64,000 nt of DNA from Arthrobacter sp. PsM3 (lineage in GTDB: Bacteria; Actinomycetota; Actinomycetes; Actinomycetales; Micrococcaceae): assembly GCF_030433895.1 (NCBI RefSeq), contig NZ_JARUXE010000018.1, positions 24,127 to 88,126 of the forward strand. The letters run 5' to 3'. Positions 1-7,583 of the stretch are shown here, piece by piece (the stretch's first letter is position 1; every line of letters begins with the position of its first letter). The notes beneath the pieces are model-generated. The model saw nothing but the letters and a program-made list of their open reading frames with translations, had not been told where the DNA came from and searched no databases. Position numbers and translations under genes: made by a program.

Positions 1-1558
1 GTTCCCAGTCCTGTTCTTCGCTGGGGTAGTACCGGCCTGAGGGTGAGGTCCATCCGGGTGGTTTGTCTTTGCTGGCTGCGGAGGGTGTCCACGCGGAGCC
101 GTGTTTGAGCCGGTGGTGTTTCGGGCAGGGCTGTCCGAGGTTGGAGATCCCGGTGGTCCCTCCGTCGGCCCAGGCCAGGAGATGGTCCGCGTCGTTATCC
201 AGCGAGGCGTTGTTGCAGCCCGGGAACGGGCACTTCCCGTCGCGCAGGCGCAACCACCGCCGCTGGGCTTTGGTGAGGCGGTAGCGGGTCCGGCCGATTT
301 CCAGCGGCGCCCCGTCCCGCGGATCGGTCAGGACCCGGTAGAACGACCCGGCACCGTCGGCGATGAGTTGGCGGGCCATCGAGGGCGGGATCGGCCCGTA
401 GCCGTCCAGGACCGCCGGTTCCCCGCTCATACCGAGCAGGGACAGGACCGGGACCGTGACCAGGACCTGCGCCCGCGGCGAGGGAACACCCCCGCACCCG
501 GCCATCCCCGTGCCGGTGCCGGCGGTTCCCCCAGTGGCTATTCCCCCGGTGCCGCCGGCCGTTTCCCCGGTGGTGCTGCCGGCGAGGAGAAGGGTCGCGG
601 CGATGTCGGCGCGCAACTGCGCCAGCGTGCGGGCCTCGTCGGGGTCCTGCAGGGCCCGGGCGGCGGCGGTGGTCCGGTCCCAGATCCCCGCGACGGTGTC
701 CGCCGGCAGGTACGCCGAGAACCAGGCCATCCCGTCCCGGTCCGGGAGGAACTCCACCCGCCGGTCCGCGGCACACTTGGTGTGGCGTTTTTCGATGCTG
801 ACGGGGTGGTGGCGTTCGCGCCAGGTGCGGGCTTTGGCCCGGAACCGGCCCGGGACAAGGTCCCCGGCCGGACACCCCCGGGCCGCGCCGGGCGCGTCAG
901 GGTCCAGGAAGTGCGCTTCCAGCCCGGCCGCGGCGGCCCGGTCCAGGCCGATGGTTTCATCGACCATGATCCGGGCGTGCTGCCAGGAAATTGTTCCGGC
1001 TTGCAGCGCCGCCAGGGTCAGCGGCAGCGACGTGGTCAGTGCCTGGCAGTCGCACAGGAACCCGTCCGCGGTCCGCTCGCTGACGGTCAGGACACACGCG
1101 ACCTCCGCGGTCATGGCCATCTCCTGACAGGAGTCCCGCAACGACCCCGGGGCCGCCAGGGCCCTGGTGGCCTGCACGTACTCCGCGGCAAGCCGCACCT
1201 TCAACGCCGCCACACCCGCCTCCAACCGGGCCACCCCGGCCAACGCATCCAGGCAATCATCCGCCAGATCCCGCAACGGATCGATCCCCCGGAACGGATC
1301 CGTGTCCCGGACGGCCACCGCATCCCGCAACGGGTCCACGTCCCGCAGCAGGGCGCCGGCGTTCCGCAGCCCCTCGGCGGAGGGCTGGGCGTCGGCCTTC
1401 GGCAGCGGGGCCGCGTCGCGCAGCGCATCGGCGGAGGGCAGTTCCGACCCGTCCGCACCGGCGCCGATGAACGCAGCAAGCGCAGCCGTGGACGCCGCGA
1501 CAGCCGCCAGGGCCTGCCTGCTCTCCACACTGAACGCTGCTCCGCTGTCCACAATCAA
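1..1558 (-). CDS. DUF222 / HNH endonuclease family protein, 3' end cut by window edge
   Basis: The frame is open from a TTG at 1558 (alternative GTG at 1552; an in-frame TAG lies just upstream) to the window edge, about 519 codons. The N-terminal half is the Ala/Leu-rich helical DUF222 region. A Gly/Thr-rich linker around 490-570 (low-complexity GGTGG-type residues) leads to a C-terminal HNH nuclease module with CPFPGCNN, DADHLLAW and CPKHHRLKH, the paired Cys and HNH residues expected for metal binding. Such proteins occur in many dispersed copies in Arthrobacter and related genomes; their substrate is not established and many are thought to be mobile or selfish nucleases. The C-terminal tail beyond the HNH continues off the window. 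No partner gene is adjacent. Family assignment is firm, function is not. Confidence 0.9.
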   Translation of the reverse strand, partial: MIVDSGAAFSVESRQALAAVAASTAALAAFIGAGADGSELPSADALRDAAPLPKADAQPSAEGLRNAGALLRDVDPLRDAVAVRDTDPFRGIDPLRDLADDCLDALAGVARLEAGVAALKVRLAAEYVQATRALAAPGSLRDSCQEMAMTAEVACVLTVSERTADGFLCDCQALTTSLPLTLAALQAGTISWQHARIMVDETIGLDRAAAAGLEAHFLDPDAPGAARGCPAGDLVPGRFRAKARTWRERHHPVSIEKRHTKCAADRRVEFLPDRDGMAWFSAYLPADTVAGIWDRTTAAARALQDPDEARTLAQLRADIAATLLLAGSTTGETAGGTGGIATGGTAGTGTGMAGCGGVPSPRAQVLVTVPVLSLLGMSGEPAVLDGYGPIPPSMARQLIADGAGSFYRVLTDPRDGAPLEIGRTRYRLTKAQRRWLRLRDGKCPFPGCNNASLDNDADHLLAWADGGTTGISNLGQPCPKHHRLKHGSAWTPSAASKDKPPGWTSPSGRYYPSEEQDWE

Positions 1559-1940
1559 AGACTATAGGGGGCCTCTGACAGTAACCGGCTGGGGTGCCGC
1601 GTGACCTGGAACCGGCCGACATCCCGGACGGGTTGGTCTCCAATAGACAGATTTCGAGGTGACTCGGCTCCGGCGTCGGACACTCCCACGAGCTCGAAGC
1701 CCTCAAGCGGGGCAGCGCCGACGAATGCGATCACCTCGAACTCGATGAGCTGCTGGTAAGAGGTTCAAGTTGCGGCACCGATCCGGTCGGAGATTTCCGG
1801 GAAATTCAGGTGGCTCAAGGCGGTCAAACAGGGCAGACTGGCCTAGAGTCACCGGCGTAACGCGCAATTGCGGAAACTTACACGACTCCACGGGGCCTAA
1901 CCCTGTCCCCAAGCAAGGGGGACGCGGCCTGGAACCCCCA
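1559..1940. other. Intergenic region without a supported gene
   Basis: About 380 nt separate the DUF222 gene from the MerR gene. The plus strand has a stretch at roughly 1664-1860 that reads as Leu/Glu/Asp-rich residues (SHELEALKRG, HLELDELLV) but has no start codon and no ribosome binding site, so it is at best a decayed scrap. The only other structure seen is the hairpin at 1905-1923. Confidence 0.5.
1905..1923 (-). terminator. Hairpin downstream of the MerR gene
   Basis: GTCCCC and GGGGAC pair around a 7-nt loop, 18 nt past the MerR stop codon. There is no clear U-tract, so this is a possible terminator only. Confidence 0.35.
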
Positions 1941-2234
1941 CTAGGACCGGCGTGAGCGGAGGCTGTTCAGTTCGTCCTGGAGCCGGGCGTTGACCGCCTC
2001 CAACTCCAGGACTTTAGCCACGCCGGCCAGATTGAGTCCCTCCTCCAGAAGCTCGCTGATCCGCCGCAGCACCGCCAGGTCTGCGTTGCTGTATTGCCGC
2101 GTTCCCCCGGCCGTGCGGTCCGGCGTCAGCAGGCCCTTCCGCTCGTAAAGCCGGATGTTCTGCTGCCCGGTACCGACCAACTGGGCCACGACGGAGATCG
2201 CGTAGAGGCCCAGTTCCTGACCACGATCCGTCAT
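1941..2234 (-). CDS. MerR-family (HspR-like) transcriptional regulator
   Basis: A 97-residue protein starting MTDRGQELGLYAIS, with start chosen at the ATG preceded by GGGAG. Residues 10-75 form the MerR winged helix-turn-helix: NIRLYERKGLL (recognition region) and GGTRQYSNADLAVLRRI (wing and helix), then EGLNLAGVAKVLELE, a signature close to HspR, followed by a short coiled coil ending in RSRRS. There is no effector domain, as in HspR. It is divergent from an Hsp20 gene and close to a J-domain gene, so repression of a small heat-shock regulon is the natural inference. The typical HspR operator (CTTGAGT-N7-ACTCAAG) is not seen; instead three TGCAG direct repeats precede the gene. Confidence 0.85.
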   Translation of the reverse strand: MTDRGQELGLYAISVVAQLVGTGQQNIRLYERKGLLTPDRTAGGTRQYSNADLAVLRRISELLEEGLNLAGVAKVLELEAVNARLQDELNSLRSRRS

Positions 2235-2244
2235 GGTGCTCCCT

Positions 2245-2292
2245 TGCAGTGTCTCGATCCTGCAGCGTCTGGTTGTTGCAGAGTTTGATGTT
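2245..2292. promoter_or_regulatory. Three 16-bp direct repeats starting TGCAG, candidate operator
   Basis: Units begin TGCAG at 2245, 2261 and 2277, exactly 16 bp apart, with TGCAGTGTCTCGATCC, TGCAGCGTCTGGTTGT and TGCAGAGTTTGATGTT. They lie between the MerR start and the hsp20 promoter. A regular spacing of 1.5 helical turns suggests cooperative protein binding; the binding protein is inferred to be the adjacent MerR-type regulator. Confidence 0.45.
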
Positions 2293-2303
2293 CCAATTTC
2301 CCC

Positions 2304-2332
2304 TTGCATCAGTGTCGCACCGGTGCTATAAA
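2304..2332 (+). promoter_or_regulatory. Promoter of the hsp20 gene
   Basis: TTGCAT (2304-2309) and TATAAA (2327-2332) are separated by 17 bp, in an AT-rich patch unusual for this DNA. The -10 matches the consensus at five of six positions. The transcript would begin near 2339, about 75 nt before the hsp20 start. Confidence 0.6.
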
Positions 2333-2412
2333 AAATCTATATCCACCACCACACATAATCAGGTCGGTTGGATAAAGGAAAAACTGGCAACCCCCGTATG
2401 AAGGAGTGGGAA

Positions 2413-2841
2413 ATGATGTTGATGCGTACGGACCCGTTCCGTGAACTGGACCGGCTGACCCAGCAGGTCTTCGGAACGGCGGCACGGCCCGCGGCCATGC
2501 CGATGGACGCATGGCAGGAGGACGGCGAGTTCGTCGTCGCGTTCGATCTTCCCGGCGTCAACGTTGACTCGGTGGACCTCGATATGGAGCGTAACGTCCT
2601 GACCGTCAGGGCTGAAAGGCGCGACCCAACGCAGCCCAACGTTGAGCTGATTGCCTCGGAACGGCCGCGCGGTGTCTTCAGCCGCCAGCTCATCCTCGGC
2701 GACACGCTGGACACCGAGAAGGTCAAGGCGCATTATGCCGACGGCGTCCTGACGCTCCGCATTCCGGTGCTGGAGCAGGCCAAGCCGCGCAAGATTGAAA
2801 TCACTCACACGCAGGACAAACTGCAGGAGATCGGGAAGTAA
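2413..2841 (+). CDS. Small heat-shock protein Hsp20 / alpha-crystallin family
   Basis: A 142-residue cytoplasmic chaperone that would hold unfolding proteins in an ATP-independent way. The start [12 protein letters not shown] is set by AAGGAG at 2401-2406; an earlier in-frame ATG at 2401 overlaps that ribosome binding site and is unlikely. The N-terminus has the actinobacterial Hsp18 pattern [17 protein letters not shown], followed by the alpha-crystallin domain (about residues 32-135) with [24 protein letters not shown] and [12 protein letters not shown]. The length is normal for the family. It has a strong promoter upstream and a divergent MerR/HspR-like gene, consistent with heat or protein-damage induction. 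Confidence 0.95.
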   Translation: MMLMRTDPFRELDRLTQQVFGTAARPAAMPMDAWQEDGEFVVAFDLPGVNVDSVDLDMERNVLTVRAERRDPTQPNVELIASERPRGVFSRQLILGDTLDTEKVKAHYADGVLTLRIPVLEQAKPRKIEITHTQDKLQEIGK

Positions 2842-2937
2842 CGGCGGCGGACCGATACCGTCCAGCCAGCCGATAAGTACGGGGACCAGACGGCACCGTC
2901 TGGTCCCCGCCCGGTCGTTCCGGACAGGGGTGCACCG

Positions 2938-3339
2938 ATGAACCGTGACCCTCGTGGCTACTACGCGGCACTGCACGTGACGCCGGACGCGACGCCGGCA
3001 GAGATTCAGCGTGCCTTCCGGACGCTGATGCGCCTCCGCCATCCCGACGTCGGCCCCCGGGCCGGCGCCGGGGACTCAGTGGCCGGAGACGCCGGCGACG
3101 AAGTGCGGCGCATCCTGGAGTCCTTCGCGGTCCTACGGGATCCGAGATCCCGGGCCCAGTATGATCCCGTCGGCAGGGACGCCGGACAAGGCGCCATGGT
3201 GGCCGGAAGCGCCGCCACGGGACGCGCTGTCACCGAAAACCAGGCCACGGGAAGCCGCGAGGTCCCGGTGCGTCACCACCGAAACACGCAGCCTGTCCTG
3301 CGCGTAACCCCGGTGCGGTGGGAGCGGGGCCCGTGGTGA
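2938..3339 (+). CDS. J-domain protein (DnaJ-like, minimal)
   Basis: A 133-residue protein with an N-terminal J domain (about residues 6-80): YYAALHVTPDATPAEI, then the HPD tripeptide at residues 35-37 that stimulates DnaK ATPase, then VLRDPRSRAQYD. The rest is short and basic with no Gly/Phe region, zinc centre or client-binding domain, so it is a J-only co-chaperone rather than DnaJ. It follows hsp20 by 96 nt on the same strand and probably belongs to the same stress group. The tail has no recognised domain. Confidence 0.85.
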   Translation: MNRDPRGYYAALHVTPDATPAEIQRAFRTLMRLRHPDVGPRAGAGDSVAGDAGDEVRRILESFAVLRDPRSRAQYDPVGRDAGQGAMVAGSAATGRAVTENQATGSREVPVRHHRNTQPVLRVTPVRWERGPW

Positions 3340-3406
3340 CACCGGCGCGTGGGCCCGGCCCGGACCCAACACCCACACAGCAAAAACAAAAAGAAGGAGG
3401 GCGGCC

Positions 3407-3796
3407 ATGAGCGCATGGCGCCGCTACGATTCGCATCTGATGCCGGTCTTCCACGAGCGTTTCGAGGCCCGCTGGGGTCAGGGGACGGCCCCCTTCCTCG
3501 ACCCGGAAGCCCATGAAGCACCGCTTCCGCGGGCCCAGTGGATCAACGTCGACACCGGTGCGGCCCTGGCAGTGGTTCCCATCTGGACCGCCGAGGACAG
3601 CCAGCACCGCTCTTTCGGCGTTTTCTACCTGCCGCCGGCCGGTGACATTTGGGTGCTGCGGCCCGGGTACACCAGTTATCTGGAACCCTCGGCGGACGAG
3701 ACCGAACAGCTCCAGGCCCTGCGCAACGACGCATTCAAGAAAGCCGTCGCCCACGCCAAGGATTTCCTGTTCGGGCCCGAAACCTCGGTGTATTGA
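3407..3796 (+). CDS. Conserved-looking protein of unknown function
   Basis: A 129-residue soluble protein behind a perfect AAGGAGG (3394-3400) that sits 6 nt before the ATG. It is acidic and rich in Trp, Tyr and Phe (MSAWRRYDSHLMPVFHERF, FGVFYLPPAGDIWVLRPGYT), with no signal peptide, membrane segment or motif I recognise. The 3' end has a helical, charged region (DETEQLQALRNDAFKKAVAHAK). It follows the J-domain gene by 67 nt and may be cotranscribed with it. The strong ribosome binding site and good codon usage argue that it is a real, well-translated gene. Confidence 0.8.
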   Translation: MSAWRRYDSHLMPVFHERFEARWGQGTAPFLDPEAHEAPLPRAQWINVDTGAALAVVPIWTAEDSQHRSFGVFYLPPAGDIWVLRPGYTSYLEPSADETEQLQALRNDAFKKAVAHAKDFLFGPETSVY

Positions 3797-3916
3797 ATAC
3801 GCGGCAGCCCTGCCGGGACGGTGGCCGCCCGGCACGCTGACGCAGGTCGTGGCGCGGGGATGCGGCGCGGCCTAAAATCAGTCAACTGCCGCAAAACTAC
3901 CTGAGGGAATCTACTG

Positions 3917-5488
3917 ATGAATGCTTCCGCCAAGGACTTGGCCGCCCTTTTGCCGTCGCGATTCACCCTTGGCGTGGCAACCGCGGCCTTCCAGATCGAA
4001 GGGGCCCTGAACGAGGACGGACGTGGCCCCTCTGGCTGGGACGTCTTCGCCGCCAGGCCCGGAGCGATCGTTCAGGACCACAGCCCGGCGGTTGCCTGCG
4101 ACCACTATCACCGGATGCCCGAGGACGTGGCCCTGATGAAGGACCTCGGGGTCGATTCCTACCGGTTCTCCCTGTCCTGGTCTCGTATCCAGCCCGGCGG
4201 CAGCGGTCCGGTCAATCCTGCGGGGCTGGACTTCTACGACCGGCTGATCGACCTGCTGCTGGCCAACGGAATTGCCCCCATGGCCACGCTCTATCATTGG
4301 GACACGCCGCTGGAGCTCGATCAGGCCGGTGGCTGGATGAACCGGGACACCGCCTACCGGCTCGGCGAGTTCGCCGCGATCGCCGCGGCCGCCTACGGAG
4401 ACCGGGTGACCCGCTGGGTGACGGTCAACGAACCCGCCACGGTCAGCACCAACGGCTACATGCTGGGGATGCATGCGCCGGGCGAGGCACTGATGCTGAA
4501 GGCGCTGCCGAGCGTCCACCACCAGCTCCTGGGCCACGGTCTGTCCCTGCAGGCCCTCCGGGCCGCCAACGTGCCCGGCGACATTGGCATCACGAACGTG
4601 TATTCGCCCATGGTGCCCGCCTCGATCAACCCGCTGGACAAGCTCAGCGCCGGACTGATGGACATGGCCCAGAACCGGCTCTACGCGGACCCCGTCCTGC
4701 TCGGCAAGTACCCCGACACCGTCCGGGCCGCCACATTCTTCTCCTCCTTCAGCCCGTCCAGCGAGGACATGGCGCTGATCTCGCAGCCGCTGGACTTCTA
4801 CGGGCTCAACTACTACATGCCAACTCGCGTGGCGTCCGGTCCGGGCGGAGGCGCCGTGCCCAAGGGGATGGCAGAGGCCATGGGCGATGACCTGAGCGGC
4901 ACCGCGCCCGGCGCCCCGTTCCACATTGCCTCGTTCCCGGACACCGAGACCACCGCCTACGGCTGGCCCATCAAACCGGAGTACATGGGGGTCGCGCTCG
5001 CGGAAATGGCCGAACGCTACCCCGACCTTCCACCGGTCTACATCACCGAGGGCGGAGCGAGTTTCGAAGACCTGGAGATCCGGGACCGGGAAGGCCGGCT
5101 AATCATCCCGGACGAACGCCGCGCCCGCTACCTGTCGGACCACATTGCCACCGCGATCGAAGCGACGTCACCCGGTGGCCCGGCGGAATCCGTGGACCTG
5201 CGCGGATACTACGTCTGGTCGCTGATGGACAACTTCGAATGGTCCGGCGGCTACAAGCAGCAGTTCGGACTGCTGCACGTGGACCGTAAGACCCAGACCC
5301 GCACGAAGAAGGCCTCCTACTACTGGCTCCAGGAAGTGCTCGCCGCCCGCCACCGGGACGCAGCCCCGAAGGCGCCCGCAACGCCGGCGTCCGGGGACGT
5401 GGCTGCCGGGGACGTGACTGTCGGCGCCGTGACTGCCTGCGCCGCGGCGCAGGCGTCCGACGTCGAACGCCCCCACCCGGTCGGCTAG
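3917..5488 (+). CDS. Glycoside hydrolase family 1 beta-glucosidase
   Basis: A 523-residue retaining beta-glycosidase, probably a cytoplasmic beta-glucosidase since no signal peptide is present. GAATAAFQIEGA-like start (GVATAAFQIEGALNEDGRG), acid/base glutamate E172 in TVNEP, and nucleophile E378 in YITEGGA; GH1 enzymes usually have ITENG, so the Asn-to-Gly change next to the nucleophile is notable. The aglycone/glycone site residues NFEWSGGYKQQFGL near residue 443 are standard. The enzyme core ends near residue 480; the last 40 residues are a low-complexity Ala/Val/Gly-Asp tail (repeated GDV). The start follows GAGGGAAT, and a -10-like TAAAAT lies at 3873-3878. It is convergent with the App1-like gene, 7 nt away. 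Confidence 0.95.
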   Translation: MNASAKDLAALLPSRFTLGVATAAFQIEGALNEDGRGPSGWDVFAARPGAIVQDHSPAVACDHYHRMPEDVALMKDLGVDSYRFSLSWSRIQPGGSGPVNPAGLDFYDRLIDLLLANGIAPMATLYHWDTPLELDQAGGWMNRDTAYRLGEFAAIAAAAYGDRVTRWVTVNEPATVSTNGYMLGMHAPGEALMLKALPSVHHQLLGHGLSLQALRAANVPGDIGITNVYSPMVPASINPLDKLSAGLMDMAQNRLYADPVLLGKYPDTVRAATFFSSFSPSSEDMALISQPLDFYGLNYYMPTRVASGPGGGAVPKGMAEAMGDDLSGTAPGAPFHIASFPDTETTAYGWPIKPEYMGVALAEMAERYPDLPPVYITEGGASFEDLEIRDREGRLIIPDERRARYLSDHIATAIEATSPGGPAESVDLRGYYVWSLMDNFEWSGGYKQQFGLLHVDRKTQTRTKKASYYWLQEVLAARHRDAAPKAPATPASGDVAAGDVTVGAVTACAAAQASDVERPHPVG

Positions 5489-5495
5489 CGCCAGG

Positions 5496-6566
5496 CTAGA
5501 GAAGGTCCATGTCCAGCAGGCCCTTGGCCAGTCCGGCGCCGTCGGGGGAGTAGAGCCACGGGACAGACGTTCCGGTGTGGTCGCCGGTGTCCGAGTGGCC
5601 GCCGGCCAGCACAGCCTCGCTGGCCGAGAGCTGGCGGATCCCGACGGCGGCGACGCTGTCGGGGTGCTGCCGGGCGAAGTCCGAGTAGATGGCTTCGTCG
5701 TGCTGGCCGTTGTCTCCGAAGAGCAACCAGCGCATGTGCGGGAATTGTTCGGCGAGCAGTTCCAGGTTGCGGCGCTTGTGCTCCTGGCCGCTGCGGAACC
5801 AGCGGTCCTGGGTCAGGCCCCAGTCGGTGAGCAGCAGGGTGCCGGAGGGGTACAGGTTCCGGCTCAGGAAACGTGCCAGGGTGGGCGCGGCGTTCCACGG
5901 ACCGGTCGAGAGGTAGATCACCGGGGCTTCCGGGTGTTCGACCAGAAGGCGGTCCATCAGCACGGCCATGCCGGGTGTCGCCATCCGGGCCCGCTCGTTC
6001 AGGACGAAGGTGTTCCAGAGCGCCAGGAAGGGGCGGGGCACGGCCGTGACCATGATCGTGTCGTCAATGTCGGAAACGATCCCCAGCTTGGTGTCGGGGG
6101 AAATGACGTAGATCCGCGCCTCGGTGGGCTCGGTGCCCTCGGCGCGGAGCACTGCGGTGTGCCACCCCGGCGTGAGGGCCACCTTGACGATGGTGTCCAC
6201 GAGGCCGCCGCGGTCCGCATGCACCCGGGCGGTCACCCCGCCGATTTCGATTTCCACTTCGGTGAACTGGATCGGGACGGACGTGAATGCACGCCAGCCC
6301 CGGATGTTCTGGTTGCCGTTCTGGGCGGCATGTTCCTCCCGGCTGCCGGGATGCGGCCTGCTGGTGAGGACCACGCGGCCGAGCACGCGGACCCACTCCG
6401 TGGAGCCGTACCCCTGGTAGGCGATGGTCTGCGGGATGAACCGCCAGCGTTTGGCCGCCTGCAGGCGGAACCCGTTGACTGTGTCCGAGACCAGGTGCGC
6501 CAGGCGGAAGGCCCGGTTGCCGGTGACCGGCTGCTGCCGGGGTGAGTGCTGTGAGGCCAATTCCAT
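5496..6566 (-). CDS. App1-family phosphatidate phosphatase (DUF2183)
   Basis: About 356 residues. The C-terminal half has the HAD-type catalytic signature SDIDDTIMVTAVPRP (DxDxT), followed by YLSTGPWN and LFGDNGQHDEAIY, which match the App1 phosphatidate phosphatase catalytic domain of yeast and its bacterial relatives. The N-terminal half is beta-rich (GVTARVHADRGGLVDTIVKV) as in the family. It has no signal peptide. The role in bacteria is uncertain; dephosphorylation of phosphatidate or another lipid phosphate is the family-level inference. The start is uncertain: ATG at 6566 has GGAGG only 1 nt away, whereas TTG at 6560 has the same GGAGG at an ideal 7 nt; a further TTG lies at 6584. Confidence 0.85.
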   Translation of the reverse strand: MELASQHSPRQQPVTGNRAFRLAHLVSDTVNGFRLQAAKRWRFIPQTIAYQGYGSTEWVRVLGRVVLTSRPHPGSREEHAAQNGNQNIRGWRAFTSVPIQFTEVEIEIGGVTARVHADRGGLVDTIVKVALTPGWHTAVLRAEGTEPTEARIYVISPDTKLGIVSDIDDTIMVTAVPRPFLALWNTFVLNERARMATPGMAVLMDRLLVEHPEAPVIYLSTGPWNAAPTLARFLSRNLYPSGTLLLTDWGLTQDRWFRSGQEHKRRNLELLAEQFPHMRWLLFGDNGQHDEAIYSDFARQHPDSVAAVGIRQLSASEAVLAGGHSDTGDHTGTSVPWLYSPDGAGLAKGLLDMDLL

Positions 6567-6626
6567 GCCTCCACTCTGCCACAAGGGTCCTTTCCGCCAC
6601 GGACGGCGTCGGGAAATGCCGGGCGT

Positions 6627-7382
6627 TCAGGCAGCGCCCAGCATTTGGCGCAGGGTGTCGGCGTTGCGCACGGCGTTCCCGCCGCCGTCGTTGTTGAAAT
6701 ACACGAAGACCTCCCTGCCGGCCGCCTGCCATTCGCGGATCCGGTCCGCCCACCAGCGCAGGTCCTCGTCCGGGTACGAGCCGCCATAGAGGTACTCCCG
6801 GTCCGGGCCATGCAACCGGACGTAGACGAAGGACGCGGTGGCACGCAGGACGCAGGGGAGCCCCGCACCGCTCATGATGCAGTAGGCGGCGCCGTGGCGT
6901 TCCAGCAGCGCGTAGACCCCGGGATCGTCCCAGCTTTCATGGCGGAATTCCACGCTGACACGGATCCAGCCGGGCAGCGCCGCCAGGAAGTACTCCAGCC
7001 GCGCGTCGTCCCGGGCGAAGGCCGGCGGCAGCTGGACCAGCAGCACCGCCCGCTTCTCGCCGAGTTCGTGCCAGCACCGGGAAATCCTCTCGATCCAGAC
7101 CTCCGGGGCGTAGAGCTTCTTCCCGTGCGTCAATCCGCGCGGAGCCTTGACCGAGAGCAGGAACCCGGGCGGAAGCCGCCGCCGCCAGCTGGCGAAGGAG
7201 GTGTCCCGGGGCCAGCGGTAGAAGCTGGCGTTCAGCTCCACCGTGCTGAAACGGGCCGCGTAGTACGCCAGCCGCTCCCGCGCCGGCAGCCCGGGCGGGT
7301 AAAGCACGTTCTCCCAGTGGTCATAGCTCCAGCCGCTGGTGCCGATGTGCACCGTTCCGTTCCCGGGTGTGCCGTGGTCCAT
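6627..7382 (-). CDS. DUF72 family protein (YecE-like)
   Basis: A 251-residue TIM-barrel-type DUF72 protein. It shows the family landmarks HIGTSGWSYDHW at the N-terminus, ARFSTVELNASFYRWP, FLLSVKAPRGLTH, LLVQLPPAFARD, VSVEFRHESW, YVRLHGPD and EVFVYFNNDGGGNAVRNA. The biochemical role of DUF72 is not known. The ATG at 7382 is preceded by GAGGG at 7 nt. The same frame stays open and protein-like upstream to a GTG at 7502, giving a possible 40-residue Ala/Arg-rich extension. It lies between App1-like and GH15 genes, the latter divergent. Confidence 0.9.
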   Translation of the reverse strand: MDHGTPGNGTVHIGTSGWSYDHWENVLYPPGLPARERLAYYAARFSTVELNASFYRWPRDTSFASWRRRLPPGFLLSVKAPRGLTHGKKLYAPEVWIERISRCWHELGEKRAVLLVQLPPAFARDDARLEYFLAALPGWIRVSVEFRHESWDDPGVYALLERHGAAYCIMSGAGLPCVLRATASFVYVRLHGPDREYLYGGSYPDEDLRWWADRIREWQAAGREVFVYFNNDGGGNAVRNADTLRQMLGAA

Positions 7383-7583
7383 TGTCCGTCCCTCTCCCAG
7401 CCTGCTGTGCCCGCCCTGGACTTCCCCGGCCCATTCGCCGGCATGGTCGGCGAAGGCCTCTTCCCGCCGCGCCCGCCCGGCCTCCGGCAGCGCTCCGCGC
7501 ACGACGGCGGCTGCCGCGGCGCGTTCCGTTTCAGCATCTAGGATCCTAGTCCCCAGGTAAACGGGTGTGGCACTGTAAGTCCC

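Noticed and set aside
1664..1860. Leu/Glu-rich open stretch in the first intergenic gap
   Set aside because: No start codon, no similarity I can name, and too short to judge.
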